Made by a program: the position numbers and the translations under genes
The notes under the pieces: model-generated
The model's input: the letters and a program-made list of their open reading frames with translations, nothing else
Told to the model about the DNA's origin: nothing
Database searches by the model: none
Source of the DNA: Eumeta japonica
Taxonomy: Eukaryota; Arthropoda; Insecta; Lepidoptera; Psychidae
DNA: 64,000 nucleotides
NCBI GenBank assembly: GCA_005406025.1
Contig: BGZK01001011.1
Location: 124,001-188,000, forward strand
Direction of reading: 5' to 3'
Shown: positions 9,151-20,670 of the stretch, piece after piece
Layout: each line of letters starts with the position of its first letter
Numbering within the stretch: the first letter of the stretch is position 1

Positions 9151-10789
9151 AAAATTCTTACCCTGGACAAGGATTTTTTTCTTACTGTTTGTTTAAAAAT
9201 AATTGCGTTTCTCAACTTGAGTTTCAAAGACTTTATGATTCAAATCGTGTCTATTACTATTGCAGTGTTTCCTTGGCTGACGCTGACTCCAAAAATAATA
9301 ATAATTGTAACTATATTATATTATCGTAATAATTTGCTTGACTTTTAAGTAGTCTAATATTGTTTATTTCATTTTACTTAGGAGAACTCTAAAAATAATT
9401 TGATCTTTGTTCGTTATTCATAGGTATGTGTTGAGTTAAATTTTAAGTGGGTAGGTACCTCCCTACCTTCTTGCGTGGTAAACGCATAAATCGTACCTAC
9501 ATATTGCTGAGTAGAAAAAATAAGGTGATTATTAAATTGTAGAAGAATATGCAATTATTTTTTTACTTTTTAGTACATATTAGTTTGTTTTGGAATAGTT
9601 TTTTTTGAAGTCGGTTTTTATTTGTTAAAATTTTTGTTTACTTGTTGTGTAAATATTTTAGAAACAAATAAGTATGCGAGTGGTTTCGCATATTTTTATT
9701 TAATTCCAATTCCATTGCCAACACTGGTTCTCAAAAATCAGTGGATACAATAATTTCAATTTACGAACCTGTGACTTCATGAATATCTCAACCACTACAT
9801 GTAAATTGTAAACAAAAATAAAATAGTAGTTAACATTATTTAAATAATAGAAAGAAAACTGTACATATTAATATATTTAACATAACCTTTTATTCGTCTG
9901 GAGTTTTTTATATGTAACAAAGAGTGAAAGTTATTTTTTTCAAGAAATAAAAATATATAGACATATTTTAAAATAACGAAACGAATATATTGTTTAACTT
10001 TCACATACCAAATTCAATTCTATATGTTTAGAGTTCGCGTAATTACAGTTATAGGAAAATTATTTCAATAGAATACAAAAAGGCATGCGAATAGATTTTA
10101 TTGGTTCTGGATACAGACCCAAAGCCATTGCTGTGCCTTAAGTATTCCTAGAATGCTGGGAATCGACTACAAATGACCTTGAATCGAACTTTACTAAACC
10201 TATTGTTTCTCTAATTCGGATACAATTATCAATAAAATCTTTTTCTTTTTTTGTTTCTTTCCTTTTTTCTGGCTTTGAAACGACTAGAATTACTGAAACT
10301 CGCACCGAGTGCTATAATGTTTTTTTTTTTATGTCATCTAGGGTACTATTCTTAATTTTAGTAATGGGTCGGTTAAAAGACTTGCTAACGGGAGATTGGC
10401 TGTCGTGTATATTATTTTGTCGTTTTCTTTTACTATGTTAATTTTATTTTTCGTACTCTAATATTGATTTATTATTAATAATATATTAAGGTTCTATTCC
10501 AACACAAATTAGGGATATTTATAATTGTGTAACTTTATTTGTGTTATTGCTTAGGAGTGGTAGTGATTGTGTGGTTAAAAATGTCACATTCGGATCAAAA
10601 GGTATCGGGATCGCTGTTGACCACTAAGGAATAACTTTTTAACTTAAGGCAAATCAAACCACACTATTTGTGTCTTTTCAGAGCACGTTCAGCTGTGGGT
10701 CTTAGACATTGGAATGAAACCTAACCTGCACCGAAACAGCGTGGAGAGCTTAAAGTGCATTTTTAAGGGTAAAAGATCATGCAATTAAC
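9151..10789. other. Spacer, no gene
   Basis: AT-rich, several short poly-T runs. No ORF above about 60 codons and no recognised repeat except the trace near 9601-9620. Confidence 0.6.
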
Positions 10790-11045
10790 GAGAAGGTAAA
10801 TGCTTGCTGCCGCCCATGGACACTCGTAACCCCTGAGGAAGTCGCTGGTGAATTTCCGGCCTTATTAAGAAGGAATAGTTGTATCTTGTGGAAAGGGGAG
10901 TGGATTACTGAAACTTATAGGAGGGAATAGAATATGTGAAGGAGATGAGTGTAGGCCATCGGAACTCTCATGCACTGAACGAAACTCAACAGCGGAAGCT
11001 GTTACTTCACGTTTCTATTCCGTGAGTGTGTGACATCTCATCGGT
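10790..11045 (-). repeat. Lepidopteran interspersed repeat family A, degraded copy (reverse)
   Basis: Read on the minus strand it shows the typical order: pyrimidine-rich stretch, CCTCAGGGGTTACGAGTGTC, then CCATGGGCGGCAGCAAGCA. This end signature (CCATGGGCGGC...) is very frequent in Lepidoptera. Other copies in the window are at 13,790, 18,940, 45,850, 58,870 and 61,430. Confidence 0.65.
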
Positions 11046-11579
11046 TGGGTCGGCTCATTGTGTGCTGCAGCCAAATCAACCAAAGCTTGGTAATTAAAAA
11101 CTGACACGAAATTATTGCTTAATTCGCTGCAGTACCTGCTCTCAGTACTACACTGGTTATATCTACTCACTATGAAAAATGTTATTCATTGTATTTATTG
11201 CAGAAAGAAATGTTAATGCCTTAATTTTGTTAAACGTACAGCACGGGTTGGGGCATTTTATTAATAGTGTAATAACAAATTTGGTTACATTAATAAACTA
11301 TACACGCTTACATTAGGTACTGAATATTTATGTTACGAAACCTAATTAATTATGTAGAGGGAAGCTTAGCAAGAAACCTATTAAAGATTGTTACTTAAGT
11401 GGTAATAATAAGTGATTTCGAAGAAAATCACTCGTTAAATAAGACCTTTTTACTTCAAATGTCGGTAATATAGAATACTATAAGACGCCTAAAAATGAAA
11501 CGTTACAGATTATTATACAAATTCAGTAAGAAATATTATTAGAAATTATAGATGTTTTTTCTTACTTCTCTTAAGTTGC
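11046..11579. other. Spacer, no gene
   Basis: AT-rich, nothing recognised. Confidence 0.6.
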
Positions 11580-12500
11580 TCTTTAGGTTCGGTGTGTACG
11601 CGGTGCACGTTCGTATGTGCCATTACTCCGGTACCCTCCATACACTGGATTATTCTAGAAGCTAGTATTGAGTTAAGAGCATCTAGATGTTATAGCTTCA
11701 TCGACCGACTGCTCCTTCGCTCGCATGGATGGTCGTTTAATAAATAATGTCCGACAAACAAATAAATGAGTAGACATGCAAGTGATTAGGGACTAAATTA
11801 TTAGTTTGAAAAGTCAAAACGAGGCTTTTTTGAGAACGATACGCGATGGAACGTAATGAGGATTTAATTGAATATCAAAGATTCGAGAAATCCGTTTTAT
11901 CGAGACTCCGATTTATCAATCAGTAGTGACTTATAACGCCGACAGTCAATACGCTAAACAGGTTTGCGCTCGGCGATAACTTCGTCACAAACGAAATTAA
12001 CGCGAAGCGGCGTCGACGGCCAAACACAGAAAAGAAAAAGATCTTAACCAATTGCGTTCCGTCGTCGGCGTCGAGACACATAAATTTTCGGCGACATGAG
12101 GCCGTAAGAAATTACGTAGGTACAATGGACTAACCGAGGGGAAATAGCTAAAGGAACGTAGTATCAAAACAAATAGTCTGGCAGGAAGCCAGGACCCGCG
12201 GCTGCGCCGGCGGCGGGGCGGGGCGGGGGGCGCGAGGTGTAACGGTTACTCTGTACGTTATCGTATTAAGCCGTGATTAATTAATTCCCGGCGAAGTATT
12301 TAATGGAGTAACGCTGTAGCCGTCCGCGTTCGTAACGGACCGATGTGAAATTAATTTCTCGCGATGTGTACACGGTGTCGGGCGCGCCGCCGCTCTGCGG
12401 CAGAGGCTGTCGTGCTAGCTGTACCGCCGCACTTATGGCTGTACGGCTCCCACCTGAAAGACGTGAAAAAACCTCTTGATCGCGTACGTAGCTTCAGGTT
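11580..12500. other. GC-richer island, candidate regulatory region
   Basis: This block contrasts with its AT-rich surroundings. It holds a GGCGGGGCGGGGCGGGGGGC tract near 12,210-12,230 and the homeodomain-type core GATTAATTAATTCCC near 12,275. Open frames here (12,351-12,576, both strands) are short and arginine-rich in the way GC-rich DNA often reads, with no family resemblance. It may be a conserved non-coding element or an untranslated exon. Conservation could not be tested. Confidence 0.35.
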
Positions 12501-13789
12501 CGACATACAACAGTATTCATTACATGCGATACCGACTAGGTTAATTAAATTTAGCAATTCTTGTCTTATTTTATGATTTAAATTAGCTCATGTTCTGTTA
12601 CTAATTTTCTGGTATCCGTACACCTTAACGTTTTTATGAAGTGTTCCTTGTCTTTTTTTTCTAACATATACACCACTATGAGAAATTTGATTACAATCTG
12701 TTTAGAGGTTCGAACATGGTTTAAAAACAAACATTTCATTAAAATTAATTTCACATATGTATGATGTATGAATACATAAATATGTTTTTTCTAGACGCAG
12801 AAGGATATTTTTCTCTAGATCACAATAAATAATTTTATATACAAGCGACTTTATTGTTTTAGGTAGAATGCATTGGAAGTTCGCAAACTGTAATAATATA
12901 TAAATGCACGTTGACATTTTTCTGCATGTGTTCCTCTTAGACGGCAATAAAAAGTTTTCCAATCACGAACGTATGCGTCCACCTTCACGACGGTGAGTAA
13001 TATTTATTTCTACAAAGTTGATAAGTAAACGCGTGACAAAGGAAAATTTTTCAAATGTTTACATACTTTTTCAATATTGAAAATACGTTTCATGAAAATA
13101 CCGTTTATATATACGAGAATTAAATTTATTTATTATATATTTATTTGCTTACTGACTAGCAAGAACGTCCATACATATGTAAAACTTAGAAAAAATATGT
13201 AAATAAGTACACATGTTATTAAAATTTACTTAAAGAAAAACTTTGTTTGCTGTATGCTTTCATATTATGAGCGTCGCTATCTACAATGTATTAATAATAT
13301 TCTTGTATGAAAATTTGTGTTATCGTCTGTGTCGCTTGTATCTGGCTTCAATATTTATATATAAACAAAACTCTATACAACGATATTGCCAAAGGCAAAT
13401 CTTTTATTTCTGAGATAGATTAAAATGACAAAAAAAAAATATTGCTTTTAAGGGGAAAGAAAAAGATATCAGTAAAGAAAGATATATCAGTAAAGAAAAT
13501 ATTGACTTAGAATCAACAAGACTCGACCTTGTAAATAATCGAGTTTATTTTGACCAACGGAATGAAAATTTATCAACTAAATAAATATAGTGAAATTTAT
13601 TACGATATAAAAATCGATACATTATCTAATTACAGTTAAAATGGTATGTGCCGTTACAATGATTAAGATGTGGCAGAGCCGTGCTGAGGCAACACAGCTG
13701 TAGCACAAAATAGGTCGACTCGACCTCTGAAACGCCACGGCGTCACAGGATACGTGTAAAGTAGCAGCTGCCGTTGTTACGTTTCGTCG
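12501..13789. other. Spacer, no gene
   Basis: AT-rich to about 13,620, then mixed composition running into a family A repeat. Nothing coding recognised. Confidence 0.55.
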
Positions 13790-13990
13790 AGTGAGTTCCG
13801 GCGGCACACATTCCACTCTGTCATTCCATTCCCACTTCAATTCCCCACTACCCTTTTCATCAACCCATTCCTCTTTCTATCAGATATCCTATTCTTAACC
13901 AAGAGGTCCGACTTCTCTGGCTTACGATTGTCCAAGCACGATAGTGATCACGTACTCCTGACAGTTTGCATGTTCTTTTGTCCCTCGAAA
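13790..13990 (+). repeat. Family A interspersed repeat, degraded copy
   Basis: Pyrimidine-rich run (CATTCCCACTTCAATTCCCC), then CTATCAGATATCC, ending GCATGTTCTTTTGTCCCTC, which parallels the ends of the copies at 18,940 and 58,870. Confidence 0.6.
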
Positions 13991-14049
13991 ATGCTATAGA
14001 AAATAATAAATTAATACATAAATTATTTCATTGTTCCCGAAATACTATT

Positions 14050-14375
14050 ACATTAATGATATTAAATGCTATTGTCATCGTCCATTTACGTGCCTTGTAC
14101 GTGCCGCCACGTGGCTTGTTAATACGGCTTTTTCCACGCACATTCTCTCACTTTTAGGCCATTTCGGCTGTAACGTCAGGCGTTTACCAGCGCAATACCG
14201 AGGCGCACTTCCCACAACCTCTTACTTAGACCCAGCGCCGCGGGCCTCGAGCTCGCTCTGGCTCGCCGCAGGTCGGAAACTGCCAGCGGCCGTTGTTCGT
14301 ACGATGACGTTTCATCGACGCCGGCGTATCATTGTATTCTCCGATGTGAGGAGAGAAGAGTATAATTTAACTTAA
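14050..14375 (+). other. GC-richer block of unknown nature
   Basis: About 300 bp of raised GC with CGCCGCGGGCC and CCGGCG segments. A 114-codon open frame (14,031-14,375) crosses it but has no recognisable domain and merges with AT-rich flank at its start. It could be part of a repeat or a regulatory island. Confidence 0.3.
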
Positions 14376-14379
14376 GTTG

Positions 14380-14930
14380 AAAAGTCATTCACCATACCCC
14401 TTAATAATCATAATTTCTCATTAGAATTAAATACCATTTACAGTATAGCATTGGCAAACGGATATAGTAAAAAATGTATTGATGGACTCATTAATAAAAA
14501 ACCAAAAGTATTATAAAGAAAAGTATCTTTCCAACACAATCAAAAGACGAAAAGAAATATATAGCTAATTTGACATATTTTGGTACAATTTTGGGGAAAA
14601 TTTCAAGATTATTAAAAAAACATAATATTTATACGGCCTTTAAAACAAATAACAATCTGAAAACTTTATGTAACAATAAAGATAAAATACACAATAATAA
14701 AAAAACTTTAATTTATAAATTAACTTGTGATGACTGTAAATCGATATATATAGGACAAACCGGACGTTGTTTTGAAAAAAGATACAAAGAACATATTTCG
14801 GCCTTTAGAAATAATAAATCATTTACGTAAATAATCGTTACGTTTAAATGTTTTGGAATCCTTCGAAATTTTAAAACATATAAGATAATAATAATATGCT
14901 CAACGACCAAATTGACGTTAGTAAATCGCC
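14380..14930 (+). pseudogene. Penelope-like element remnant with GIY-YIG endonuclease domain
   Basis: Penelope-like elements join a reverse transcriptase to a C-terminal GIY-YIG endonuclease that nicks target DNA. Only the C-terminal end is left. A frame at 14,570-14,830 reads ISRLLKKHNIYTAFKTNN, then LIYKLTCDDCKSIYIGQTG, then RCFEKRYKEHI. This is the linker and the GIY-YIG core: LIY stands where GIY is usual, YIG is intact, and the catalytic Arg region (EKRYKEH) is present. About 150 bp upstream, in other frames, reads like the preceding ANGYSKKCIDGLINKK segment. The frame stops at TAA 14,828, soon after the core, so the end is lost. Confidence 0.75.
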
Positions 14931-15559
14931 ATTACTGGACGCTTGCCTTTAACTATTTGGGTAATGTTGGTGATTGTTAGTCTGTGATATTTGACAGGCA
15001 TGTCTATCGGTGGTGGTCTGTGGCTGCCTTAAGAATGTTTTCGTCGCTCTTTGACCATTGCATGCAGCGGCCCGCTTAACGAGGTTGTGTTGGTCGTTTT
15101 AACGCTCCTTGCACCCTGGTGGATGTGACTGTCGGAAATTTCCTGAGGATGTGCCTGGTTGGCATGAAACGTACGTAGAATTGAAAGTTTAACAGTTAGC
15201 AGAATAAGATAATTATAAAAATAAATAACACTTTCCTAGGTGTTCGATATCTGTCAATCCTCTGGAATCAATATTCAATAATTTGGATAGAGATTCGTAG
15301 TGGAGAGGCAGATTCGAGGGTCAGCGGTGGGTTGCATGCTGCATGTTAATGCATGTTGCAGGCAAGCGTCTACTATGGGTTTTCGCGAATTAACACCTCA
15401 CACAATACAATATTGAAAATTCATTGGTAAAATCGCTCACGGTCGGGATTCAAATTCGATTGTTTGTGGTTAGAAGATAACACTTTTAAGCACTTGTACA
15501 CTATTGCTCTTTACCACCACCTCCATTGGCCGTCTCGACGTCTAAAAAATATTATCGAA
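14931..15559. other. Spacer of mixed composition, no gene
   Basis: Somewhat GC-richer than the surroundings. It includes a run of GCATG/TGCATG words near 15,330-15,365. No coding frame recognised. Confidence 0.5.
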
Positions 15560-16815
15560 TTTATGAAGACAAAAAATAATTCACGCATGTGACTCAATGA
15601 AACAGCCCGAAATAGTGCTCAGTTGTCCAGGTACTGAAGAATAAAAAGCAAAAAAAAAATAAGGACAGCTAGGTTGTGTACTTTTGTGACTTATAAAATG
15701 TAAATAAGTCTACCTATTTGCATGCTTGGGTGATGCGACTCCATTTTAGATTATTTTGTGTGGAAAGCCTAATTTGAGTGTTGATCTCAATACTTTACAG
15801 ACATAGTTCTTGCTATGCAGAACCTTATTTAATTTATACCAGGTTTGATCTTCACGTCATTTTGAGCCACATAAAACATGAAATTTATCGAAACACATAT
15901 TTGGGCTTTATTTTTAAATTAACAATGAGCATAAAGGTTTAAGAAACTTTTCCCATACTTTGAGTAGTTTTCACGTAGCCTATGTTTATGATTTTTCGAT
16001 AACGTAATTTTTTGCCGTCCTTGTCTATGTTGTGTGCCTCTAACATCTCAAGGGTATCGTCGATAGGCTGCCTTTGTTCGGGCAGGTCTTGAAGCTATCA
16101 ATGACCTAGTTATTATTCAACATGTCGAGGAGGTGATACTTTGTAGTTACGACCGTATATGCGTATATTTAAATAATATTTAAGATATAAGTTGATGATT
16201 AAAGTAAAAGTTTACGAAATTAAATTTTTTACTTTGCATAGAGGCCTTTAAAATTTTTCGTTAATTTCTACCGACGATGTTTCCAAAACAGAATATGTTT
16301 GTAAAGAAGCGCCAAGAAAATCGAGAGTTTTATATTTTAAATATTCACTTTTATAATTTTGTACAAAACATTAACCGGTACAGAGCCGTCAATTTTTGTA
16401 GTTTGTGTTTACAGGGAGATGCCTGTAAGTGATAAGTACAGTTCCTTCTTTGTTCTGTAGACAGTAGTAAAGCAAGCGAACTGAAAGTCCTAAATTATGC
16501 ATATTTTATTAAACAAGTATTTTATGATTAATATTTGTATATCCTTGTGAATTTTCGCAAAAACATACGTTCCAAAATTTAATCATCACTTTTGTTTCCA
16601 TAAATCCAAATTTAATAATTAGTAGTAAATTAATGATAATTTTTTAACTCCGTCTGGCTAATTCTATGAGCTTATACTCATAGTTTCCATAGTTGAGGTA
16701 CACATTGACAATAGCGGAATCATACTGATTGCAAAAGGGTAAATAACTCATCGGCTTATCAGAGTTAACAGCAATGTTTATTTTATCCCCTGAGTCATTG
16801 CGTATTCATTGGTCG
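15560..16815. other. Spacer, no gene
   Basis: AT-rich, nothing recognised. Confidence 0.6.
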
Positions 16816-16850
16816 CTTGATCGTTAATCATTAAATGATTAACGATCAAG
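16816..16850. repeat. Perfect 35-nt palindrome
   Basis: Left arm CTTGATCGTTAATCATT, one central base, right arm AATGATTAACGATCAAG: 17-bp arms without mismatch. It contains two GTTAATCATT-type words that resemble homeodomain or POU sites. Confidence 0.95.
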
Positions 16851-17219
16851 TAAATGACGATCGTTGCGGTCGGTTTATAAAATGCTTGCATTTACATTCT
16901 ACTGTTTAAGGTTGAGAATTGTTTACTTAATCGATTACAACTCAATTTAGTATTCTAATCAATTGAATTCAGTTCGTAAAAATCTCAAGAGCACGAGTAA
17001 TCAACTTTTTTTTCTGTTTATCGGTATAGAGATCTTTATCTATTTTAACCCTTTCGGTATAACCCTTTGGTTACCAAGATAGAAAACCTCATGAAAAATA
17101 TCCGTCATAGTAAAATATAAATTCGTAATTTCATTTTATAGCATCATATCCATTTCATTATTTTATTGTTAAGGGCGATGATAGATATTAATTATCAAAA
17201 ATTAAAACGTCACAAAACT
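16851..17219. other. Spacer, no gene
   Basis: AT-rich, nothing recognised. Confidence 0.6.
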
Positions 17220-17490
17220 ATGCAAAAGATAGGTGCTGCATGGCGGATGGCGGGCTGTGCTGTAGGCGTTGTACTCCAGTCCCTATGGATTTATAGGGTA
17301 AAGTTAATTCTGCGAGCCTGAAGAAATTCCGCTGGCTCACGTCGAAATTAACGAATTACAGCACTAAATATTTCAGTAAATAAACGTTCGTGCGAGAAAA
17401 CTGCTGTTTCGGGAAAACACAAAGTTAAATTAGCTTCGATTCGATGAAGAGCGCCCGGGCTTTCGGGTTTGTAAAGAAGCCGAACACAAT
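17220..17490. other. GC-richer island, candidate regulatory region
   Basis: About 270 bp of near-balanced composition with unique-looking sequence (GTACTCCAGTCCCTATGG, GAAGAGCGCCCGGGC) in an AT-rich setting. No ORF. Confidence 0.3.
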
Positions 17491-18939
17491 CACAGATTTA
17501 GTGATATTGTTTGAGTGTTCTTATAAATAAATAAAGATCAGCAGTTTTCCATGTTGATTTCAGTCAAAGAACCATTAAAATATCAAACTATTCAATACTT
17601 TACGTATATTATAATAATAAAAATATGTTGTTTTTGTCATAAAACAGGGATTAACATAATTACTCTACAAAACGGTTTCCGTATCTGAATGACAAGAACA
17701 AATACGGATGCTTTCACATTTGTAACAAGAAAAAGCAATAATAACTTAATATTTTAGTTAACCAATATTTCTAGTTCACTAAATATACCGTTGTATTGAT
17801 GCGGGATATGCGACGGGTGGAGCCACAGGATACAGGACAGCTGCAGGCTGAAAAACGAATTCTAGTTTGAAACGTATGCAACTTGTATTTATGTGAGTAC
17901 TTCGTCATTGTGTAATACTAACGAGATATGTTTAATTATATGCAATGTCTAGTGCCTAGGCAATCGACCTTTGCTCGGTGCTTATCAAGTTTGTCGTGAA
18001 AATACGATAACTTCCGACGGGAAAAGTTGCTTATGTACATTTTGCACGAAAAACACCCATTTAGATACGAATAATAATATGCAAAATTTACCTAAGTATT
18101 TCACTTACCTACTTACATAGTGAAGTTAGTCATGTGATGTCGTTTGATCTGATTTTTATAAGCTTTTATTCAACTTGTAATATATATATTTACCAGTTAA
18201 ATGAAAACACACATAAGCACGCACGCACGCACGCACACTTGCATGCACGCACGCGCAAAAACCCATACAGACATACTTAATAAACCCCAAAACTGTTAAA
18301 ATTGTTTCCGAAGACTTTAAAACGCTTACATCACCTAAAAACTCCATTTTTCGATTGTATTTTACCCGAATATTTATTATAATTTTAATTCATTAGCAGG
18401 AAAATAGAAATACATCACCTGGTTAATATTTTCCGTATGACGCAAATGAAACTAGTAGTGTAAATAGTTCACGAAGCATTTTATTTGCAAAGGCAGAAAC
18501 TATTGAAAACTTCATTTTAGTGATCACGCTTTTCTACATTGTTGGAGGTACGAAAATTTCGCAACATTACTTGGATAGGTAGTCCCATAGGCAGTCATCG
18601 CTACCAGGCCGTCGTAACATAACTGGGATCGGCAATTGGAAGACATGGAAATGGCTGTGCATGGCGATATGGAAATTATTCTTGATGCTGCCCGCGACGG
18701 CAGAGGATTTTTTCTTACAACTGTATTAAAATATATAAGATTGTAATTCATAAGAATCAAGTATACTGTTTTTATTTTTTTGAAGAATAAGAAATAAAAC
18801 TATACTAGTAAAACTAAACTAGATGTAACGAGAAGTTATTATGGTTGTGGCCAACTTGACTGCAACACGAAAATGGATTGGCTCGACTGATGAAATATTA
18901 TATCCTCAATGAATACAGATGTATAGTAGTAGTTTCTGT
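17491..18939. other. Spacer, no gene
   Basis: AT-rich. It contains an ACGC-type microsatellite (next entry). Small frames at 18,156-18,347 and 18,524-18,760 are not credible genes; the first reads through the microsatellite. Confidence 0.55.
18216..18256. repeat. Microsatellite, (ACGC)n / GCACGC
   Basis: Run of CACGCACGCACGCACGCACA followed by CTTGCATGCACGCACGCGC. Confidence 0.9.
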
Positions 18940-19195
18940 CGTTGTATTCCGTCCAGTACGTAAGAGCTACTCTACGCTAAGCCTACTCCCCCTTCATCAC
19001 CTCCACTCGTCCCTTCATCAATTACTCTTGCTTCTGTCAGGTCATACCTTCTTCCATTAGATTCTTACAGAAGACGCCGACAACGCACTGGTGACTCCTC
19101 TAAAGTTGCAAGAGGCCATGCACTGCGATAATCACCTACAGTGGTTCACTACTCTATGGTGGCTCGCATGCTCGTTTGTCCCTCCAAAAAGTGAT
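18940..19195 (+). repeat. Family A interspersed repeat, degraded copy
   Basis: Pyrimidine-rich run with CTCCACTCGTCCCTTCATCA, then GACAACGCACTGGTGACTCC, then GGTGGCTCGCATGCTCGTTT and GTCCCTCC. This is the full order seen in the copy at 58,870. Confidence 0.7.
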
Positions 19196-20109
19196 GTAAT
19201 TATGCACACTGGACCAGCTCCGGTTCGTAGCGCGTGTGAACTAAACCAGTGAGAGAAATATATATGGCATAATAATATCTCTTTAATAAGGGTAATATTC
19301 CGAGATACACATTATTGAATAACAAACTACGTGCTTTTAAAACTTCTTTTATATGCAAATCTGTGTAGTCTGTTAAGATAAAGACATTCTGAGCAGCTAG
19401 CACGTAACAAAGAGCACTAAAACTATTTCGATGCTGGAGACAACTCAGTCAAGCGCATGCCTGGTCCGTCCAGTACGCCAGCTAATTACTAGCGCTACTC
19501 CGGCAGACCAACTGAAACGTTTGCTGCAAGTTCTTTAACTAACTTAAGTTGTAACAAATGGAGTTTGATTCGCTATAGGTATTTAGATTAGTGGTTCATC
19601 ACTATCCGAAGGCAAGGGAAGGATGATATTTTAGTCTTTCATCTCGTATATATATGTAATATTATTTATTATCTCGTATCATCCAAACGGTTGGGCAGAT
19701 TCCTAGAATTGAGGTGTCATTAGATTTGTCTTGACGGTCTAAGTGTTCTAGGATAGGTGACGTAGAAAAAAAATCATAATGGCAATTTTTAGCTCTCACA
19801 ATGAGTACTTCGAAAAATTTTTTTCTTCCAAACCAACCAAGTTATGGTATCAAAATTTAGTGTTTTAAAAGTTGCTAAAGTATATACAACTTGTACGTTT
19901 TAATGGAATTTAGCAAAAAAATTAATTTATTTTAATAACAGAGGTAAAATAAAACATTTAATTGAATTATTCTACTTTAATTACGAAAAAAAATAAAGCA
20001 AGAAAAAACTACGATTTAAACAACGTAACTGGAAGAGATGAACATGTTCCGTTATGGAATTTAATTGGAATTACATTTCGAATACACCGTGTAAGGTTTA
20101 CAGATTCGA
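19196..20109. other. Spacer, no gene
   Basis: AT-rich, nothing recognised. Confidence 0.6.
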
Positions 20110-20670
20110 TGTTTACTTGTGCGAATTCAAATTCAAAATATCTTTATTTCATATGTTACAAAATAACACTTGAAATACGTCATATTTTTTTTCGAACTTA
20201 CACTTTAACCGCTCGTTCGGAAGGCAGTTCTTCCTCAAGAAGAACGAGCAAGAAACTTAAGCGTAGCTCTTTTCTAATTTGTTCGTACATAGCCAAAACA
20301 AAAATGAAACCTTTAAGGACGAAACAGCCCGGTTAGAAGTCGAGCCGCTTATGCCCATAGATATTTGTCTTCTAAATATTCAGAAATTGTATAATACCCT
20401 TTTTTACTGAGTGATTGTTTAATAACACTCTTAAATTTATATAGGGGTAAATCTTATATGTCTACAGAAACCTTATTGAACATGCGCACACAGAGCCCTC
20501 TAAATGAATTTGTGACTACTTAGTCGACTAATATGTGAAATCAGTTTATTATTTCTGATATCGAGTTTATAACGACTACTATTTTTTTTAAACACTTAAT
20601 TTTTTTTTACATATCATAAATTTTCATAAGTTAATTGAGATACCAGAGTTAAGATTCCAAAAGAATAAAA
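20110..20670 (+). repeat. Dispersed repeat family C, copy 1
   Basis: About 560 bp matching 32,540-33,060 in order and orientation: CAAAATATCTTTATTTC, GGCAGTTCTTCCTCAAGAAG, AACGAGCAAGAAACTTAAG, AGTCGAGC, CTTCTAAATATTCAGA, TCTACAGAAACCTTATTGAA, then AAATTTTCATAA...GAGTTAAGATTC. The CTTCCTCAAGAAGAACGAGC block is a signature I associate with a lepidopteran repeat. An open frame of 124 codons (19,962-20,336) crosses it and is spurious. Confidence 0.8.

Noticed and set aside
12351..12576. Overlapping small frames on both strands in a GC island
   Set aside because: Openness follows from GC content; neither shows a domain or signal peptide.
14031..14375. 114-codon frame as a host exon
   Set aside because: No domain, AT-rich low-complexity start, and the GC-richer part looks like repeat or regulatory DNA.
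18156..18347. Frame rich in Cys-Val-Arg-Ala repeats
   Set aside because: Translation of the ACGC microsatellite.
19962..20336. 124-codon plus-strand frame
   Set aside because: Crosses into dispersed repeat family C, whose other copy (32,540) is not open. Composition is that of translated AT-rich DNA.
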